NCBI RefSeq assembly: GCF_014639255.1
Contig: NZ_BMFV01000011.1
Coordinates: 1 to 64,000, forward strand
DNA: 64,000 nt
Direction: 5' to 3'
DNA from: Pullulanibacillus pueri
GTDB taxonomy: Bacteria > Bacillota > Bacilli > Bacillales > Sporolactobacillaceae
Shown: piece by piece, positions 34,443 to 42,921 of the stretch
How the letters are laid out: the number at the start of each line of letters is the position of its first letter
How positions within the stretch are numbered: position 1 is the stretch's first letter
Translations under genes and position numbers: made by a program
The notes under the pieces: generated by a model
Told to the model about the DNA's origin: nothing
Databases searched by the model: none
Seen by the model: the letters and a program-made list of their open reading frames with translations, nothing else

Positions 34443-34897
34443 ATTGCGACGTAACGGGTAGGTGGATTTCCGCTCCAGGTCGCTCGCATTCCACGGGCAC
34501 GGCCTCAGCTAACTTGGGATTGATTATTTGTTTCCCAAGTGGATCTTCGGACTCGTGCTGTTCCCGTAGGAGTCTCGCGCCTTACGCTCCAAACCACTTG
34601 ATTGCTAGAGATGTTTTTTGATAGGAAGACCAGACATCTTTGCTTTTTTCTCAAGGTGATATTAGCTAGGCGCAACTTAAATCAGATCATCTTAACTAGC
34701 GAAGGAAATACACGGAGACTCAAAAAATCGTAAAACACGATTTTTCTGCGAGGATTATTCTCCTAGCAGCCTTCCTTAGTCCTGCGGGAGCAGAGGCCTA
34801 GGTGAGACCCCGGAGCGCGGAGCGCGAGGAGGCTCACCAGCCGCCCGCGGAAAGCGTAGTGTATTTCCGTAGCGGTGATTATATGTTACGTCGCAAT
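34443..34897. repeat. Dispersed intergenic repeat, copy 2, with perfect 13-bp terminal inverted repeats
   Basis: Non-coding element of 455 bp bounded by ATTGCGACGTAAC (34443-34455) and its exact reverse complement GTTACGTCGCAAT (34885-34897). Inside is a GC-rich first part with a central hairpin (ACTTGGGA 34512-34519 with TCCCAAGT 34533-34540) and a second GC-rich part near 34770-34870 containing GGGAGCAGAGGCCTAGGTGA, GACCCCGGAGCGCGGAGCGC and GAGGAGGCTCACC, a type of intergenic repeat common in Bacillaceae genomes. There is no transposase, so it is MITE-like. It lies between the argS T-box and the argS coding sequence. Confidence 0.8.
34715..34735 (+). repeat. Direct repeat GAGACTCAAAAAATC (right copy)
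   Basis: Second copy of the segment at 34406-34426, here inside the 34443-34897 element, at the border between its first and second GC-rich parts. Confidence 0.6.
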
Positions 34898-35013
34898 TTC
34901 CTTCTACTCTGAAAACATGACCCGTGAGAGTAACTCTCTTCTAGTAAACAGTTTTCGCATGAATAAGAGATACTGAAATGTGTTGTTAGCCTTCATATAA
35001 TTGAACCAAAAAT

Positions 35014-35277
35014 AAAAACTCCCGCCTCTTTAATAAAGAGACGAGAGTTTTTATATCTTCCCGCGGTACCACTCTGGTTGTTCTGAATATACCAGAACCC
35101 ACTTTTACCTATAACGGCGGTACCCCGGCTCTACCTACAACATTCTATCAGTACAGCTTCTCCAAAGTCCGGTTCATCCTATTCCTATTCATCAGGCTTC
35201 CACCCACCCTGACTCGCTACAGAAAAAAATAGGACTACTCTCTTTTTCATTGAATTTCATTTTTTCCTAGTATTTAT
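35014..35277 (-). ncRNA. T-box leader with CGG (Arg) specifier, upstream of argS
   Basis: On the minus strand the T-box core AGAGTGGTACCGCGG (35061-35075) is unmistakable, with TGGT available to pair with the tRNA acceptor end. The intrinsic terminator is 35014-35052: AAAAACTCTCG...CGGGAGTTTTT followed by ATTTTT. In stem I, AGTA (35236-35239) and GAA (35173-35175) form the loop-E side of the specifier loop; with the usual GAA-N-codon-A spacing, the specifier is CGG (35169-35171), an arginine codon, followed by A and the conserved CTTTGG. The apical AGGGTGG...AAGCC loops are present at about 35180-35215. Uncharged tRNA-Arg should stabilise the antiterminator. Its natural target is argS, whose start is 860 nt beyond the terminator. 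Confidence 0.93.
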
Positions 35278-35283
35278 TCAGAT

Positions 35284-35311
35284 TCTATACAAAATCGGTT
35301 ATCTCTGTCAA
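35284..35311 (-). promoter_or_regulatory. Sigma-A promoter of the T-box-argS transcript
   Basis: On the minus strand TTGACA (35306-35311) and TATAGA (35284-35289) are separated by 16 nt. This near-consensus promoter begins 41 nt after the sensor kinase stop codon and directly precedes the T-box leader. Confidence 0.75.
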
Positions 35312-35351
35312 CAAAAAATTTATTTTTATCACTAACTCAGTAAATTACAGA

Positions 35352-36809
35352 TTATTCATCACTATCTATTGGAAGCTTCACCTTTATAGTTGTCCCTTTT
35401 CCGACAACACTATCAATTTCCATTGATCCACCGTGACTTTTAATAATGCGATCACAAATCATTAACCCCAACCCTGTCCCTTTTTCCTTGGTACTGTAAA
35501 AGGGCTCTCCTAATCGCGCTAACCTTTCTTTAGGTATCCCATTGCCATCATCACTAAAGGACAAAAGAATACTTTGGTCTCTATTAAAGGACTGTGTCAC
35601 ACGGATATCGCCACCATTAGGTAAGGCCTCAATGGCATTCTTTAAAATATTTATAAATACTTGCTTCAGTTTATTAGGCTCGCATTTAATTGGGACTTCT
35701 TCAGATTCCGGTTTAAACTCGATACTCACATTATTAAGAATCGCTTGAGATTGCAACAAAGTCACTGTTCTATTCATGAGCTCAACCAAATCGACAGTTT
35801 CCTTAGAAACAACCTCGGGTTTTGCCAAAACAAGCAAATCACCTACAATCGTTTCAATGCGCTCAAGTTCTTGCATCATCACCCGTGAATACTTTGCCTC
35901 CATCTTCCCCTTAAGTAATTGCACAAACCCTTTGATTGTTGTCAGCGGGTTTCGTATTTCATGAGCAATACCTGCTGCCAAATGACCGATGACCGATAAT
36001 TTTTCTGTTTGCTGTAAAAAATCCTCTGTTTTTCTTTGCTCAGTTATATCTGTAATCACAACTTGTAACGTTCGTCTTTCTTTATAAGACGTTGGGATAA
36101 TATCAATTTCTGTTTCTCTTGTCTCATTATCCGTTCTAATAATAGTAATATTATTTAATTTAAGAGGTTCCCATGTCTCTTTTATTTTAGAAAATTCCCG
36201 TTTTAATAGGTTTGTCTGCGAATGATCGACGAACGAAAAGATGGAGCGACCGATGGCTTCACTCGCTTGTGTGATCCCCAACAACCTTTTGCCACTTTCG
36301 TTGATATAGATCCAATACCCTTCCTCCGACATAATACCAATGGTGTCGTGAGATTGTTCCACAAGGGTGCGATATTTATCTTCTTGTTCTTTTAATTCCT
36401 CTTCTACCCTCTTATACTCCGTCACGTCTCGAGTAATACAAAAACAAAGGGTATCCTCATTATCTTTGGGTTCTGTCACATTTTTACTATACTCCGTTTC
36501 TACCCATATATAATCCCCTACTTTTCTTTTCAGTCTATAAGACATTTTCCCGTTTGCCTGCTGACTCCTAAATTGCTCTGTTACTCTTTCACGATCCTGA
36601 GGGTGAATTAAGGAATAAAAAGACTGTCCATAAAGATCGTAAGGTGAATAATGAATCAATTTATGGAAAGAAGGTGATATGTATATAAACTCCCCACTAG
36701 AGAGATAATGGCGAGAAACCATTTCTGAAAAGTACTGATGATACAGTTGGGAATTTTCGAGCGTATGCTCTTTTGCTGCATTAGGATTTAGTTTATCCAC
36801 ACGATCCAT
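35352..36809 (-). CDS. PAS-domain sensor histidine kinase, KinA/KinE type
   Basis: A 485-residue soluble histidine kinase: no membrane segment, first PAS domain about 25-135 (FIYISPSFHKLIHYSPYDLYG), second PAS about 146-262 (YRTLVEQSHDTIGIMSEEGY), HisKA about 270-335 with the phospho-acceptor His in LAAGIAHEIRNPLTTIKGF (about residue 285), and HATPase_c about 375-480 (N box NILKNAIEALPNGG, G1 DDGNGIP, F box FYSTKEKGTGLGL). The TEKLSVIGHLAAGIAHEIRNP sequence is that of sporulation phosphorelay kinases acting on Spo0F. There is no response regulator next to it, as expected for those kinases. GGAGGACTCATTTG precedes the ATG at 36809. Confidence 0.88.
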   Translation of the reverse strand: MDRVDKLNPNAAKEHTLENSQLYHQYFSEMVSRHYLSSGEFIYISPSFHKLIHYSPYDLYGQSFYSLIHPQDRERVTEQFRSQQANGKMSYRLKRKVGDYIWVETEYSKNVTEPKDNEDTLCFCITRDVTEYKRVEEELKEQEDKYRTLVEQSHDTIGIMSEEGYWIYINESGKRLLGITQASEAIGRSIFSFVDHSQTNLLKREFSKIKETWEPLKLNNITIIRTDNETRETEIDIIPTSYKERRTLQVVITDITEQRKTEDFLQQTEKLSVIGHLAAGIAHEIRNPLTTIKGFVQLLKGKMEAKYSRVMMQELERIETIVGDLLVLAKPEVVSKETVDLVELMNRTVTLLQSQAILNNVSIEFKPESEEVPIKCEPNKLKQVFINILKNAIEALPNGGDIRVTQSFNRDQSILLSFSDDGNGIPKERLARLGEPFYSTKEKGTGLGLMICDRIIKSHGGSMEIDSVVGKGTTIKVKLPIDSDE

Positions 36810-37007
36810 CAAATGAGTCCTCCAATAACTACTTACTTGATGTCCATTATAGTAACCGCTATTAATAGAACGCTATAATATTATTTAATTATTATAACAT
36901 GTGATAAAGTATATAAAGAGAGTAAAGATATTACAATTGAACTAAAGTTTCTCTTTAAGCCTTACTCTATCATAACAAAAAAACAATGCATATCAGGAGG
37001 TTATTTT

Positions 37008-38057
37008 GTGAACAAAGATTTTTTATTAGAGTTATTAAAAACACCTTCACCTTCAAGTCAGGAGATGGCTATTCAAAAGAAATGGATGACATACATAACT
37101 CCCTATGCCCATAAAGTGGAAACCGATGGTGCAGGTAATGTGATCGCGTCATTAAATCCAGATGCCGACTTTAAGGTGCTGCTTGCTGGTCACTGTGATG
37201 AAATTGGTATGGCCATTAAACGTATTGACGATGATGGTTTTTTACGCGTTGAAAAAATGGGCGGGATAGGCGCTAAACCTGCTATTGGCATGAAAGTAGA
37301 AATTCTTGGAAGTGGCAAACGGCTGACGGGTGTTATTGGCGCAAACGCTGAACACCATGGTGGAGTGAAAGATGACTTTGATTTTGATGATCTCTATATC
37401 GACTGTGGAGCAACATCGAAAGAAGAGATGGAGCAGTATGTTCAAGTGGGTGACTTAGCCGTCTATAAACGCTCACCAGAATTCTTAGAGAACAATCGAC
37501 TAACAGGCCGCGGATTGGATAACCGAACAGGTGCCTTCATCGTTGCCGAAGTGCTCAGAAAACTTTCTGAAAAGAGCCCTAAAGTTGGCGTTTACGCTGT
37601 AAGCACTGTGAATGAGGAAACAAATATGGGTGGCGCCTACTTTGCAGCTGCCAATATCCAACCAACCTTCGCCATTGCCTGTGACGTTACATTCGCGACC
37701 GATTATCCTGGCGCAAATGACGGAAAATCAGTAGATGTCAAATTGGATGGTGGTCCCGTTCTTGCTAAAGGTGCTCCCATTAATATCAAAGTCAATAAGC
37801 TATTAGAGAAAACAGCACAAAACTTAAAAATGGATGTTCAATATGAATTAACGCCAAGAAATACGGGTACAGACGCTGATCGTATGCGTTTAACAGGTAA
37901 AGGTGTTCCCATTGCCTTGGTCTCTCTCCCCTTGCGTTATATGCATTCACCTGTTGAAACAGTAAGTATGAAAGATCTTGAACAAGAAATTGAACTATTG
38001 GTTGAAACGATCCTGAGTTTAAATGGGAATGAAAGTGTAAAACCTTTAGAAGACTAA
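37008..38057 (+). CDS. M42 family aminopeptidase
   Basis: A 349-residue dinuclear zinc aminopeptidase of the M42 (tetrahedral aminopeptidase/glucanase) family. Motifs: LLAGHCDEIGMAI (metal ligands His and Asp, about 63-75), TGRGLDNRTGAFIVAEVL (bridging Asp, about 165-182), TVNEETNMGGAY (catalytic Glu pair, about 204-215), CDVTFATDYPG (about 225) and the C-terminal LRYMHSPVETVSMKD (His ligand, about 309). GTG start with AGGAGGTTATTTT directly before. It trims N-terminal residues from peptides in the cytosol. Single gene, divergent from the kinase. Confidence 0.92.
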   Translation: MNKDFLLELLKTPSPSSQEMAIQKKWMTYITPYAHKVETDGAGNVIASLNPDADFKVLLAGHCDEIGMAIKRIDDDGFLRVEKMGGIGAKPAIGMKVEILGSGKRLTGVIGANAEHHGGVKDDFDFDDLYIDCGATSKEEMEQYVQVGDLAVYKRSPEFLENNRLTGRGLDNRTGAFIVAEVLRKLSEKSPKVGVYAVSTVNEETNMGGAYFAAANIQPTFAIACDVTFATDYPGANDGKSVDVKLDGGPVLAKGAPINIKVNKLLEKTAQNLKMDVQYELTPRNTGTDADRMRLTGKGVPIALVSLPLRYMHSPVETVSMKDLEQEIELLVETILSLNGNESVKPLED

Positions 38058-38130
38058 GCAAAAATTTCGCTCATTTTCGTACAGATCCATCAACGGTTGC
38101 TTTAAATGGCATGAATTTAAAAAAATAAAC

Positions 38131-38164
38131 AGCACTTCTCCAAAAATGATGGAGAAGTGTTTTG
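38131..38164 (+). terminator. Terminator downstream of the M42 peptidase gene
   Basis: CACTTCTCC (38133-38141) pairs perfectly with GGAGAAGTG (38151-38159), followed by TTTTG. It may also serve the convergent MFS gene. Confidence 0.8.
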
Positions 38165-38280
38165 ATATTCTAAGAGCTCAGTATCCATATTCCAAATACT
38201 GAGCTTACGAGTCCAGATTCCAAAAGACGTCCCCAGAGTAATGGATGGCAACCTCTCTATGGTTTTCTTTGCGACCTTTA

Positions 38281-39687
38281 TTACGCTTTTTTATGTGTGA
38301 GGAATAGACTTGGGATGAATGTGAAGGTAAGGACAATCGCAGATACTAGGAAGCCGGCATGATAACCTTTCAAGCTATTCATAATCGTTGGGTGCAGTCC
38401 CTGGATGACCGTCGCGACAACAGTGGCAATAACAGCTGAACCGAAGCTTGAACCCAGATTTTCAATAATATTAATACCGACACCTGCTTCTGGAAGTTGC
38501 TTACTGTCGAGTCCTGTATAAGCATCACTGGTGAGCGGAAGCATAATCCCTCCAAAACTTGTTCCACGGATGAACAAGAGGATAGAGATCCAAATCATAC
38601 TTGTTTTATCGGTGATAAAGATAAGCGGAATAGATCCGATAAGCGAAAGAACAAGACTAACAATCACCACGTCTTTTGCACCGATCTTATCAATCATTTT
38701 CCCGATCATCGGCCGGGTAACGAACATTCCAACACCTTGAGGGATTAACGCAAGTGCTGCTTCGATTGCCGTGAAGTGGCGGAGATTTTGAAAGAACAAT
38801 GGCAGTATTAACATAGGTCCCATGACGGCAATATTCGCTAAGAACAAACCGATGCTGGATGCTGTGAAGCTCTTATGTGCAAATAAATTTATCGGAAGTA
38901 CGGTTTGATTTCCTCTGATTCGATTATATATGAGGTAAATGATGACTAAACCAAGACCAATACCCACCCATAGGATTGTTTCACTATTGTTAAATGAAGC
39001 ATGGTCCGCTGCTTTCGTAATGCCGTAAATGAATGTCGCGCTTAATAAGGACAAATTGATAATCCCGAAACAATCAAGTTTACTCTCTTTGTTGAATGGT
39101 TCGAAGTCCGGAATAGATTTCATCATAAGTGGTACTGCAATCAAAACAATGAACACGTTAATGAAGAAAATCCAATGCCATGATGCCCCTTGCACAATGA
39201 AACCTCCGATTACAGGGCCTAAGATTGGGCCGAAAATCATCGGTGTACTGACGATGGCCATCACTTTCCCTATATTTTCTTGACCTGCTGTCTTGACCAA
39301 TAGAGTTGACATGAGTAGGGTAATAATCCCAGCGCTAAACCCTTGAAGTAGACGAAAGAAGATAAAGCTGGAAATGTTCCAACTCACTCCCACAAAAACT
39401 GAAATGACACCAAAGGCTATACTTGAACCGATGAAGATGGTCTTGCCGTTAAATTTATTCATAAGCCATCCAGATACTGGAATTGCCATAGCAAGAGCTA
39501 AAACATAACCTGTAATGGACCATTGAATGGTATCCAAGGTCGTGTTGAAATCCTTAGAGAGTTGATGAATGGCGATATTCACCATTGTTGAATCCAGCAT
39601 CGGAGCAATCGCTCCAAGTGCAATCGCCCAAGCTGCCATCAGAACTTCTTTTGGTATTTCTCGTTCTTTTACTTTATCTTTTGACAT
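38281..39687 (-). CDS. DHA2 family MFS drug transporter (EmrB/LmrB-like)
   Basis: A 468-residue, 14-TM drug:proton antiporter. The first helix contains AIALGAIAPMLDSTMVNIAIHQLSK (about 17-41; motif LDxTxVNVALP), motif A-like GWLMNKFNGKTIFIGSS, LLQGFSAGIITLLMSTLL and motif C-like TPMIFGPILGPVIGGFIV (about 146-163). It lies 147 nt downstream of a MarR regulator gene on the same strand, a common pair in which MarR represses the pump. AGAGGAGTAGC stands before the ATG. Substrates unknown. Confidence 0.9.
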   Translation of the reverse strand: MSKDKVKEREIPKEVLMAAWAIALGAIAPMLDSTMVNIAIHQLSKDFNTTLDTIQWSITGYVLALAMAIPVSGWLMNKFNGKTIFIGSSIAFGVISVFVGVSWNISSFIFFRLLQGFSAGIITLLMSTLLVKTAGQENIGKVMAIVSTPMIFGPILGPVIGGFIVQGASWHWIFFINVFIVLIAVPLMMKSIPDFEPFNKESKLDCFGIINLSLLSATFIYGITKAADHASFNNSETILWVGIGLGLVIIYLIYNRIRGNQTVLPINLFAHKSFTASSIGLFLANIAVMGPMLILPLFFQNLRHFTAIEAALALIPQGVGMFVTRPMIGKMIDKIGAKDVVIVSLVLSLIGSIPLIFITDKTSMIWISILLFIRGTSFGGIMLPLTSDAYTGLDSKQLPEAGVGINIIENLGSSFGSAVIATVVATVIQGLHPTIMNSLKGYHAGFLVSAIVLTFTFIPSLFLTHKKA

Positions 39688-39778
39688 ATGCTACTCCTCT
39701 TCTACAAAAATTGTTTCTTTGTCAACAAAACAATAACATCATTTTGTTTCCCGGTCAACAATTAATCAACGATAAAAA

Positions 39779-39808
39779 GGCAGCCAGTTCTAAATAGAAC
39801 CCAGCTGC
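39779..39808 (-). terminator. Hairpin between the MarR and MFS genes
   Basis: On the minus strand AGCAGCTGGGTTC pairs with GAACTGGCTGC and runs into CTTTTTATCG. It would end part of the marR transcript before the MFS gene, or act as attenuator between them. Confidence 0.75.
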
Positions 39809-39834
39809 TTGTGGTTTTAAAAAATTTATCCGAT

Positions 39835-40302
39835 TTAATTAGTCGTTAACCCTTGTTTCTTTATTTCTGCATCCAAATGCTTATTATACTTTTCCACAAA
39901 GCGAAGCATACTGTCAAATTGTTCCTCGGTTACTTGCTCGAATACGGCTTTATCTCGTTCTATAAACTGTTTGTGGAGTTCCTCATGAATATTATAAATG
40001 ACTTTTCCCTGATCAGTAAGCCTGAAATAGATTTCTTTCTTATTATTTGGTTTTTGGTAGTTTTCGATGAGGCCTTTTTTTATTAGCTTCTTCGTTAATT
40101 TACTCATGGCACCTCTCGTCATATAAAAGGATTCCGCAAGTTTTGTCACATTGGTCTCTCTATTTTTTTCAATAAATTCGATACAATGGACTTCAGAAGG
40201 CTTATACCCCTTAAGACGGTCTTCCATTTTAGGTTTATTAAGCCAAGCTATCTTATTGAATAAATCCCTGAAATTCATTATGAGCTGTTCTTCTTTGGTC
40301 AT
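39835..40302 (-). CDS. MarR family transcriptional regulator
   Basis: A 155-residue winged-helix repressor. The DNA-binding core runs about 50-115: YKPSEVHCIEFIEKNRETNV, TKLAESFYMTRGAMSKLTKK (recognition helix), LIKKGLIENYQKPNNKKEIY with wing residues FRLTDQG. Dimerisation helices flank it. It is followed on the same strand by an EmrB-type pump gene, so local control of the pump is likely, although a hairpin separates the two. I saw no obvious palindrome immediately before its ATG. Confidence 0.88.
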   Translation of the reverse strand: MTKEEQLIMNFRDLFNKIAWLNKPKMEDRLKGYKPSEVHCIEFIEKNRETNVTKLAESFYMTRGAMSKLTKKLIKKGLIENYQKPNNKKEIYFRLTDQGKVIYNIHEELHKQFIERDKAVFEQVTEEQFDSMLRFVEKYNKHLDAEIKKQGLTTN

Positions 40303-40620
40303 GGCTTGTCCTCCCCATCGTTAGTATCTCCATAATATCATAGCGCCATTTTATTACTATTTCGATAAGATTAAAATAATTTTTAGGCATTGAGTGCTAT
40401 GTAAAAAAGAGTACAGAGTGTCTAAATAACGAGCAACTAAACATTAGTCATGATTTGACAATTAGACACAACAAAGGATTAAACCTCTATTTAATTCTAA
40501 GGATAATTGTTAGGATGCTATGAGGAGAATGAGCCAGACTGGGGACCATCAATCGTTTTAAATAATCGTGATCGTTCAACCCGTAAGTGATGCTGGACAG
40601 TTGTCTGTTACTTATAGAAA
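40303..40620. other. Gene-free stretch upstream of the MarR gene
   Basis: No credible reading frame, RNA or repeat seen other than the hairpin that begins at 40621. A/T-rich promoter-like sequence lies just before the MarR start. Confidence 0.4.
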
Positions 40621-40666
40621 AACTGCACCACCAATTGTTAAATGTCACATCATTGGGGTACAGTTC
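40621..40666 (-). terminator. Conserved hairpin, copy A, downstream of the C39 peptidase gene
   Basis: AACTGCACCACCAATTG pairs imperfectly with CATTGGGGTACAGTT; read on the minus strand it is followed by TTTTTCTATAAG, so it can terminate the C39 peptidase transcript. The sequence is closely related to the hairpin at 48555-48606, including the loop bases TTAAATG/TTAGATG, which is more conservation than two unrelated terminators would show. Confidence 0.65.
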
Positions 40667-40758
40667 ATGTCTAGTTTCCCTTTTGTTTGCGCATTAGAAA
40701 GCCACACACTTGCTCCCTCAAAGCTCACCACTTTCCACCAGAACGGACTAAAATCGCT

Positions 40759-41550
40759 TTATTTAAAAGATACCGCTTGACTTCCCATTTGCTCCCAAGC
40801 TTTTATAAAACTCTGGCGTTCAGCTTTCCTGTTTTTCTTACCACTTAAAGGATCATTGTAATAAATCCACTTTTGATCGTAGCCTGTCACAACAACAGCA
40901 TGCTCTTTATAAGTAATTTTAATCTTCCCTTTAGGTGTTTCCCATGTTCTCCAGTACTTTTTAGCAAGAGGTTGAAAGGTTGACGTTGTCACAACCCAAA
41001 CTGGTTTTTGACCGATCAGTTGCTCTATGACGCTTTTAAAAGGTTTCCCTGTCAAATCAAGAACACTGTTTCCTAAATATTTCCGAGCAAGATCCGCAAT
41101 CGGCCCATGATAAACACCTAATCCTGGGCGATTAAAGGTGGTCATACTTCCCACAAAGCCTGTATTTGGATTCCCAAAATAAACGTGGCCATTTTTTAAT
41201 TTATAAGCCGTAGGATCTTTTTTTATTTGATGAGCTAATCTGTCTTTTGTTACATCTATTCCTTTATATTGTAATAACATGGCTAAGCTAGTGACTTCAC
41301 AGCCTCTCGGAAGTTCCGGCATTTGCTTAACTAAGGGAACATCTAGTGTCAGCTTCTCGGGCTGTATGAAAAAAGGCAGACGTTGATGATCAAATGACAG
41401 TGATTCATTGGGGATAGTCTCTAACATGCCAAAACGTAAAATGGAACGATTCGAGGCGACATCATTCGTTGCTTTAGACTGTAAAGGAGTGGTAAGAATT
41501 CCAACAATAATAAAGAAGCTCATCACACCATATAATTTTATTCTATACAT
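40759..41550 (-). CDS. Secreted C39-family cysteine peptidase-like protein (YvpB-like)
   Basis: A 263-residue secreted protein. The N-terminal helix MYRIKLYGVMSFFIIVGILT looks like a signal peptide (cleavage near QSKA). The papain-like domain shows LPRGCEVTSLAMLLQYKG (about 101-118; catalytic Cys in GCEVTS), the Gly/Asn-rich NTGFVGSMTTFNRPGLGVYHGP, YKEHAVVVTGYDQ (catalytic His, about 221-233) and YYNDPLSGKKNRK (Asp/Asn). Bacillales proteins of this type act on the cell surface; the substrate is unknown. A truncated paralog lies at 27190-27460. Start at 41550 is set by AGGTGAGGCTT, though a GTG nine bases upstream is possible. It follows the ATPase gene by 20 nt and may be in its operon. Confidence 0.85.
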   Translation of the reverse strand: MYRIKLYGVMSFFIIVGILTTPLQSKATNDVASNRSILRFGMLETIPNESLSFDHQRLPFFIQPEKLTLDVPLVKQMPELPRGCEVTSLAMLLQYKGIDVTKDRLAHQIKKDPTAYKLKNGHVYFGNPNTGFVGSMTTFNRPGLGVYHGPIADLARKYLGNSVLDLTGKPFKSVIEQLIGQKPVWVVTTSTFQPLAKKYWRTWETPKGKIKITYKEHAVVVTGYDQKWIYYNDPLSGKKNRKAERQSFIKAWEQMGSQAVSFK

Positions 41551-41570
41551 AAGCCTCACCTAAAAGTACT

Positions 41571-42653
41571 TTATGAATAGCGAGAACACATTATGTCTTT
41601 TATAGTCTTCATAACGTCTCCCTCCCCAGTATTATTGTGTACAATATGCTGGGCTTGGAGATGTTTTTCCCTCGCTTCTTGTAAATGCAGCGTGCCTTGT
41701 CGCATGTATTGTTTATACCTCGCATTAGCCTCTTTAATTTCTACTGTATAGATGTAGATAAGTTCTTCATTAATGACCCGTTCATCAAGTAAATAACATT
41801 TATCCTTTGGATGGGAGGGTTCATATAAATGAGGCTCGGTACCATCAATAATCGCTGTTTTCAATTCTGGTATAACCATCGCGTCTAAACTCTCTGTATA
41901 AAAAGGACACCGATAAAGTGAAACCGTGTAGTTACAAGCCATCGCTACAATGGCTAAAGCTTGAAGGATCCCTGTTTTACCGATCCCTGGATTCCCCTTC
42001 AAGATGAAATAACGATCCACCAATTCCGGCGGCCAGTGTTTAAAGCTTTTGGAATGATGACGCGCATTTCCACCAAAATAACTGATTGAAAAAGGTTCGA
42101 GAAGGCGGGGCCAACCCTTAGTATGGCTTTCATGTGGATTTCTTAAAAATAATTCTGTGACAATTTCATTCATAATAGCTTCAAAATTTTCTTTAATGAC
42201 TGCTTTTTGATTGATTTTCTTTATCTTATTAAGATAATGTTTAGCTGCCTTAAATTTCTCTTTAGCCTTTAGTAATTGCTGTTCCTTTTCCATAAGTAAA
42301 AGCGCTATGCTTTCTTTATCGAACCGGCTTTGGTTTCCTGAATGTATAATTTCTTTGTGGCCATCATAGTTTGTTAAGGTGTGATCAAACAACTTATAAT
42401 CAAGAAGAGCAATACGGGAAGATGCCATGATTAGCCCTTGAATGGATTCTGGATGAACAGGATCGATAAACAGGATCAATGGTTCAGGGTTCCAATCGGA
42501 TTGTTGGATGGCATCCAAAAGATGCTGTTTTTCAGTGAGCGAGAGAAGATCGATCAGATAGAGTTGCTTGAGATCTTGTAGTTTAAACGGTAAGTGGAGC
42601 TTTTGCTGGGAGTCACAAATACTTTGAATGTACATTTCTTTAATGTCCCACAT
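41571..42653 (-). CDS. P-loop ATPase of the PRK06851 type (degenerate)
   Basis: A 360-residue protein with one clear P-loop, FILKGNPGIGKTGILQAL (Walker A about 216-225), followed by CPFYTESLDAMVIPELKTAIIDGTEPHLYEPSHP, which matches the SLDGVVIPELKIAIIDGTAPH type segment of the PRK06851 ATPases of spore-forming Firmicutes. Those proteins have two P-loop halves; in the N-terminal half of this one (LILFIDPVHPESIQGLIMAS) the pattern SIQGLIMxSSRIALLD is recognisable but its Walker A is missing, so only one ATP site remains. A lysine-rich helical linker occupies 130-180. GGAGGAATGTGAGCA precedes the ATG. It lies 20 nt upstream of the C39 peptidase gene. Confidence 0.65.
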   Translation of the reverse strand: MWDIKEMYIQSICDSQQKLHLPFKLQDLKQLYLIDLLSLTEKQHLLDAIQQSDWNPEPLILFIDPVHPESIQGLIMASSRIALLDYKLFDHTLTNYDGHKEIIHSGNQSRFDKESIALLLMEKEQQLLKAKEKFKAAKHYLNKIKKINQKAVIKENFEAIMNEIVTELFLRNPHESHTKGWPRLLEPFSISYFGGNARHHSKSFKHWPPELVDRYFILKGNPGIGKTGILQALAIVAMACNYTVSLYRCPFYTESLDAMVIPELKTAIIDGTEPHLYEPSHPKDKCYLLDERVINEELIYIYTVEIKEANARYKQYMRQGTLHLQEAREKHLQAQHIVHNNTGEGDVMKTIKDIMCSRYS

Positions 42654-42708
42654 TGCTCACATTCCTCCACAAAAGAATATTAAAAAACTTCGTGTCGATA
42701 AAAAACTT

Positions 42709-42921
42709 TTAGGAATGACTTTCAAACCAATATTGTTTTATAAAGGGACCAATAATAAAAGAAACAATTGAAATCGGCAGCCAAAACAAAAGCAAGGATG
42801 TAAAGAGAAAACAATGTAATCCCATTTCCATCGGCCATTTCCTTCGTTTCAGCCCAAACATTAACGTAGAAAAGACACTCCCTATCACTAAATACATAGC
42901 TATCAATAAAGAGGTGATCAT
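42709..42921 (-). CDS. Small membrane protein, two TM helices
   Basis: A 70-residue hydrophobic protein: MITSLLIAMYLVIGSVFSTLMFGLKRRKWP (TM1, then a basic loop) and LHCFLFTSLLLFWLPISIVSFIIGPF (TM2). The positively charged loop between helices points to a cytoplasmic loop. GGAGTGATAATTG precedes the ATG at 42921. No family recognised. An overlapping frame (42722-42943) is less protein-like and was not called. It lies 55 nt upstream of the ATPase gene on the same strand. Confidence 0.5.
   Translation of the reverse strand: MITSLLIAMYLVIGSVFSTLMFGLKRRKWPMEMGLHCFLFTSLLLFWLPISIVSFIIGPFIKQYWFESHS

Noticed and set aside
37792..38061. 89-codon minus-strand frame opposite the M42 peptidase
   Set aside because: Complement of a well-supported gene.
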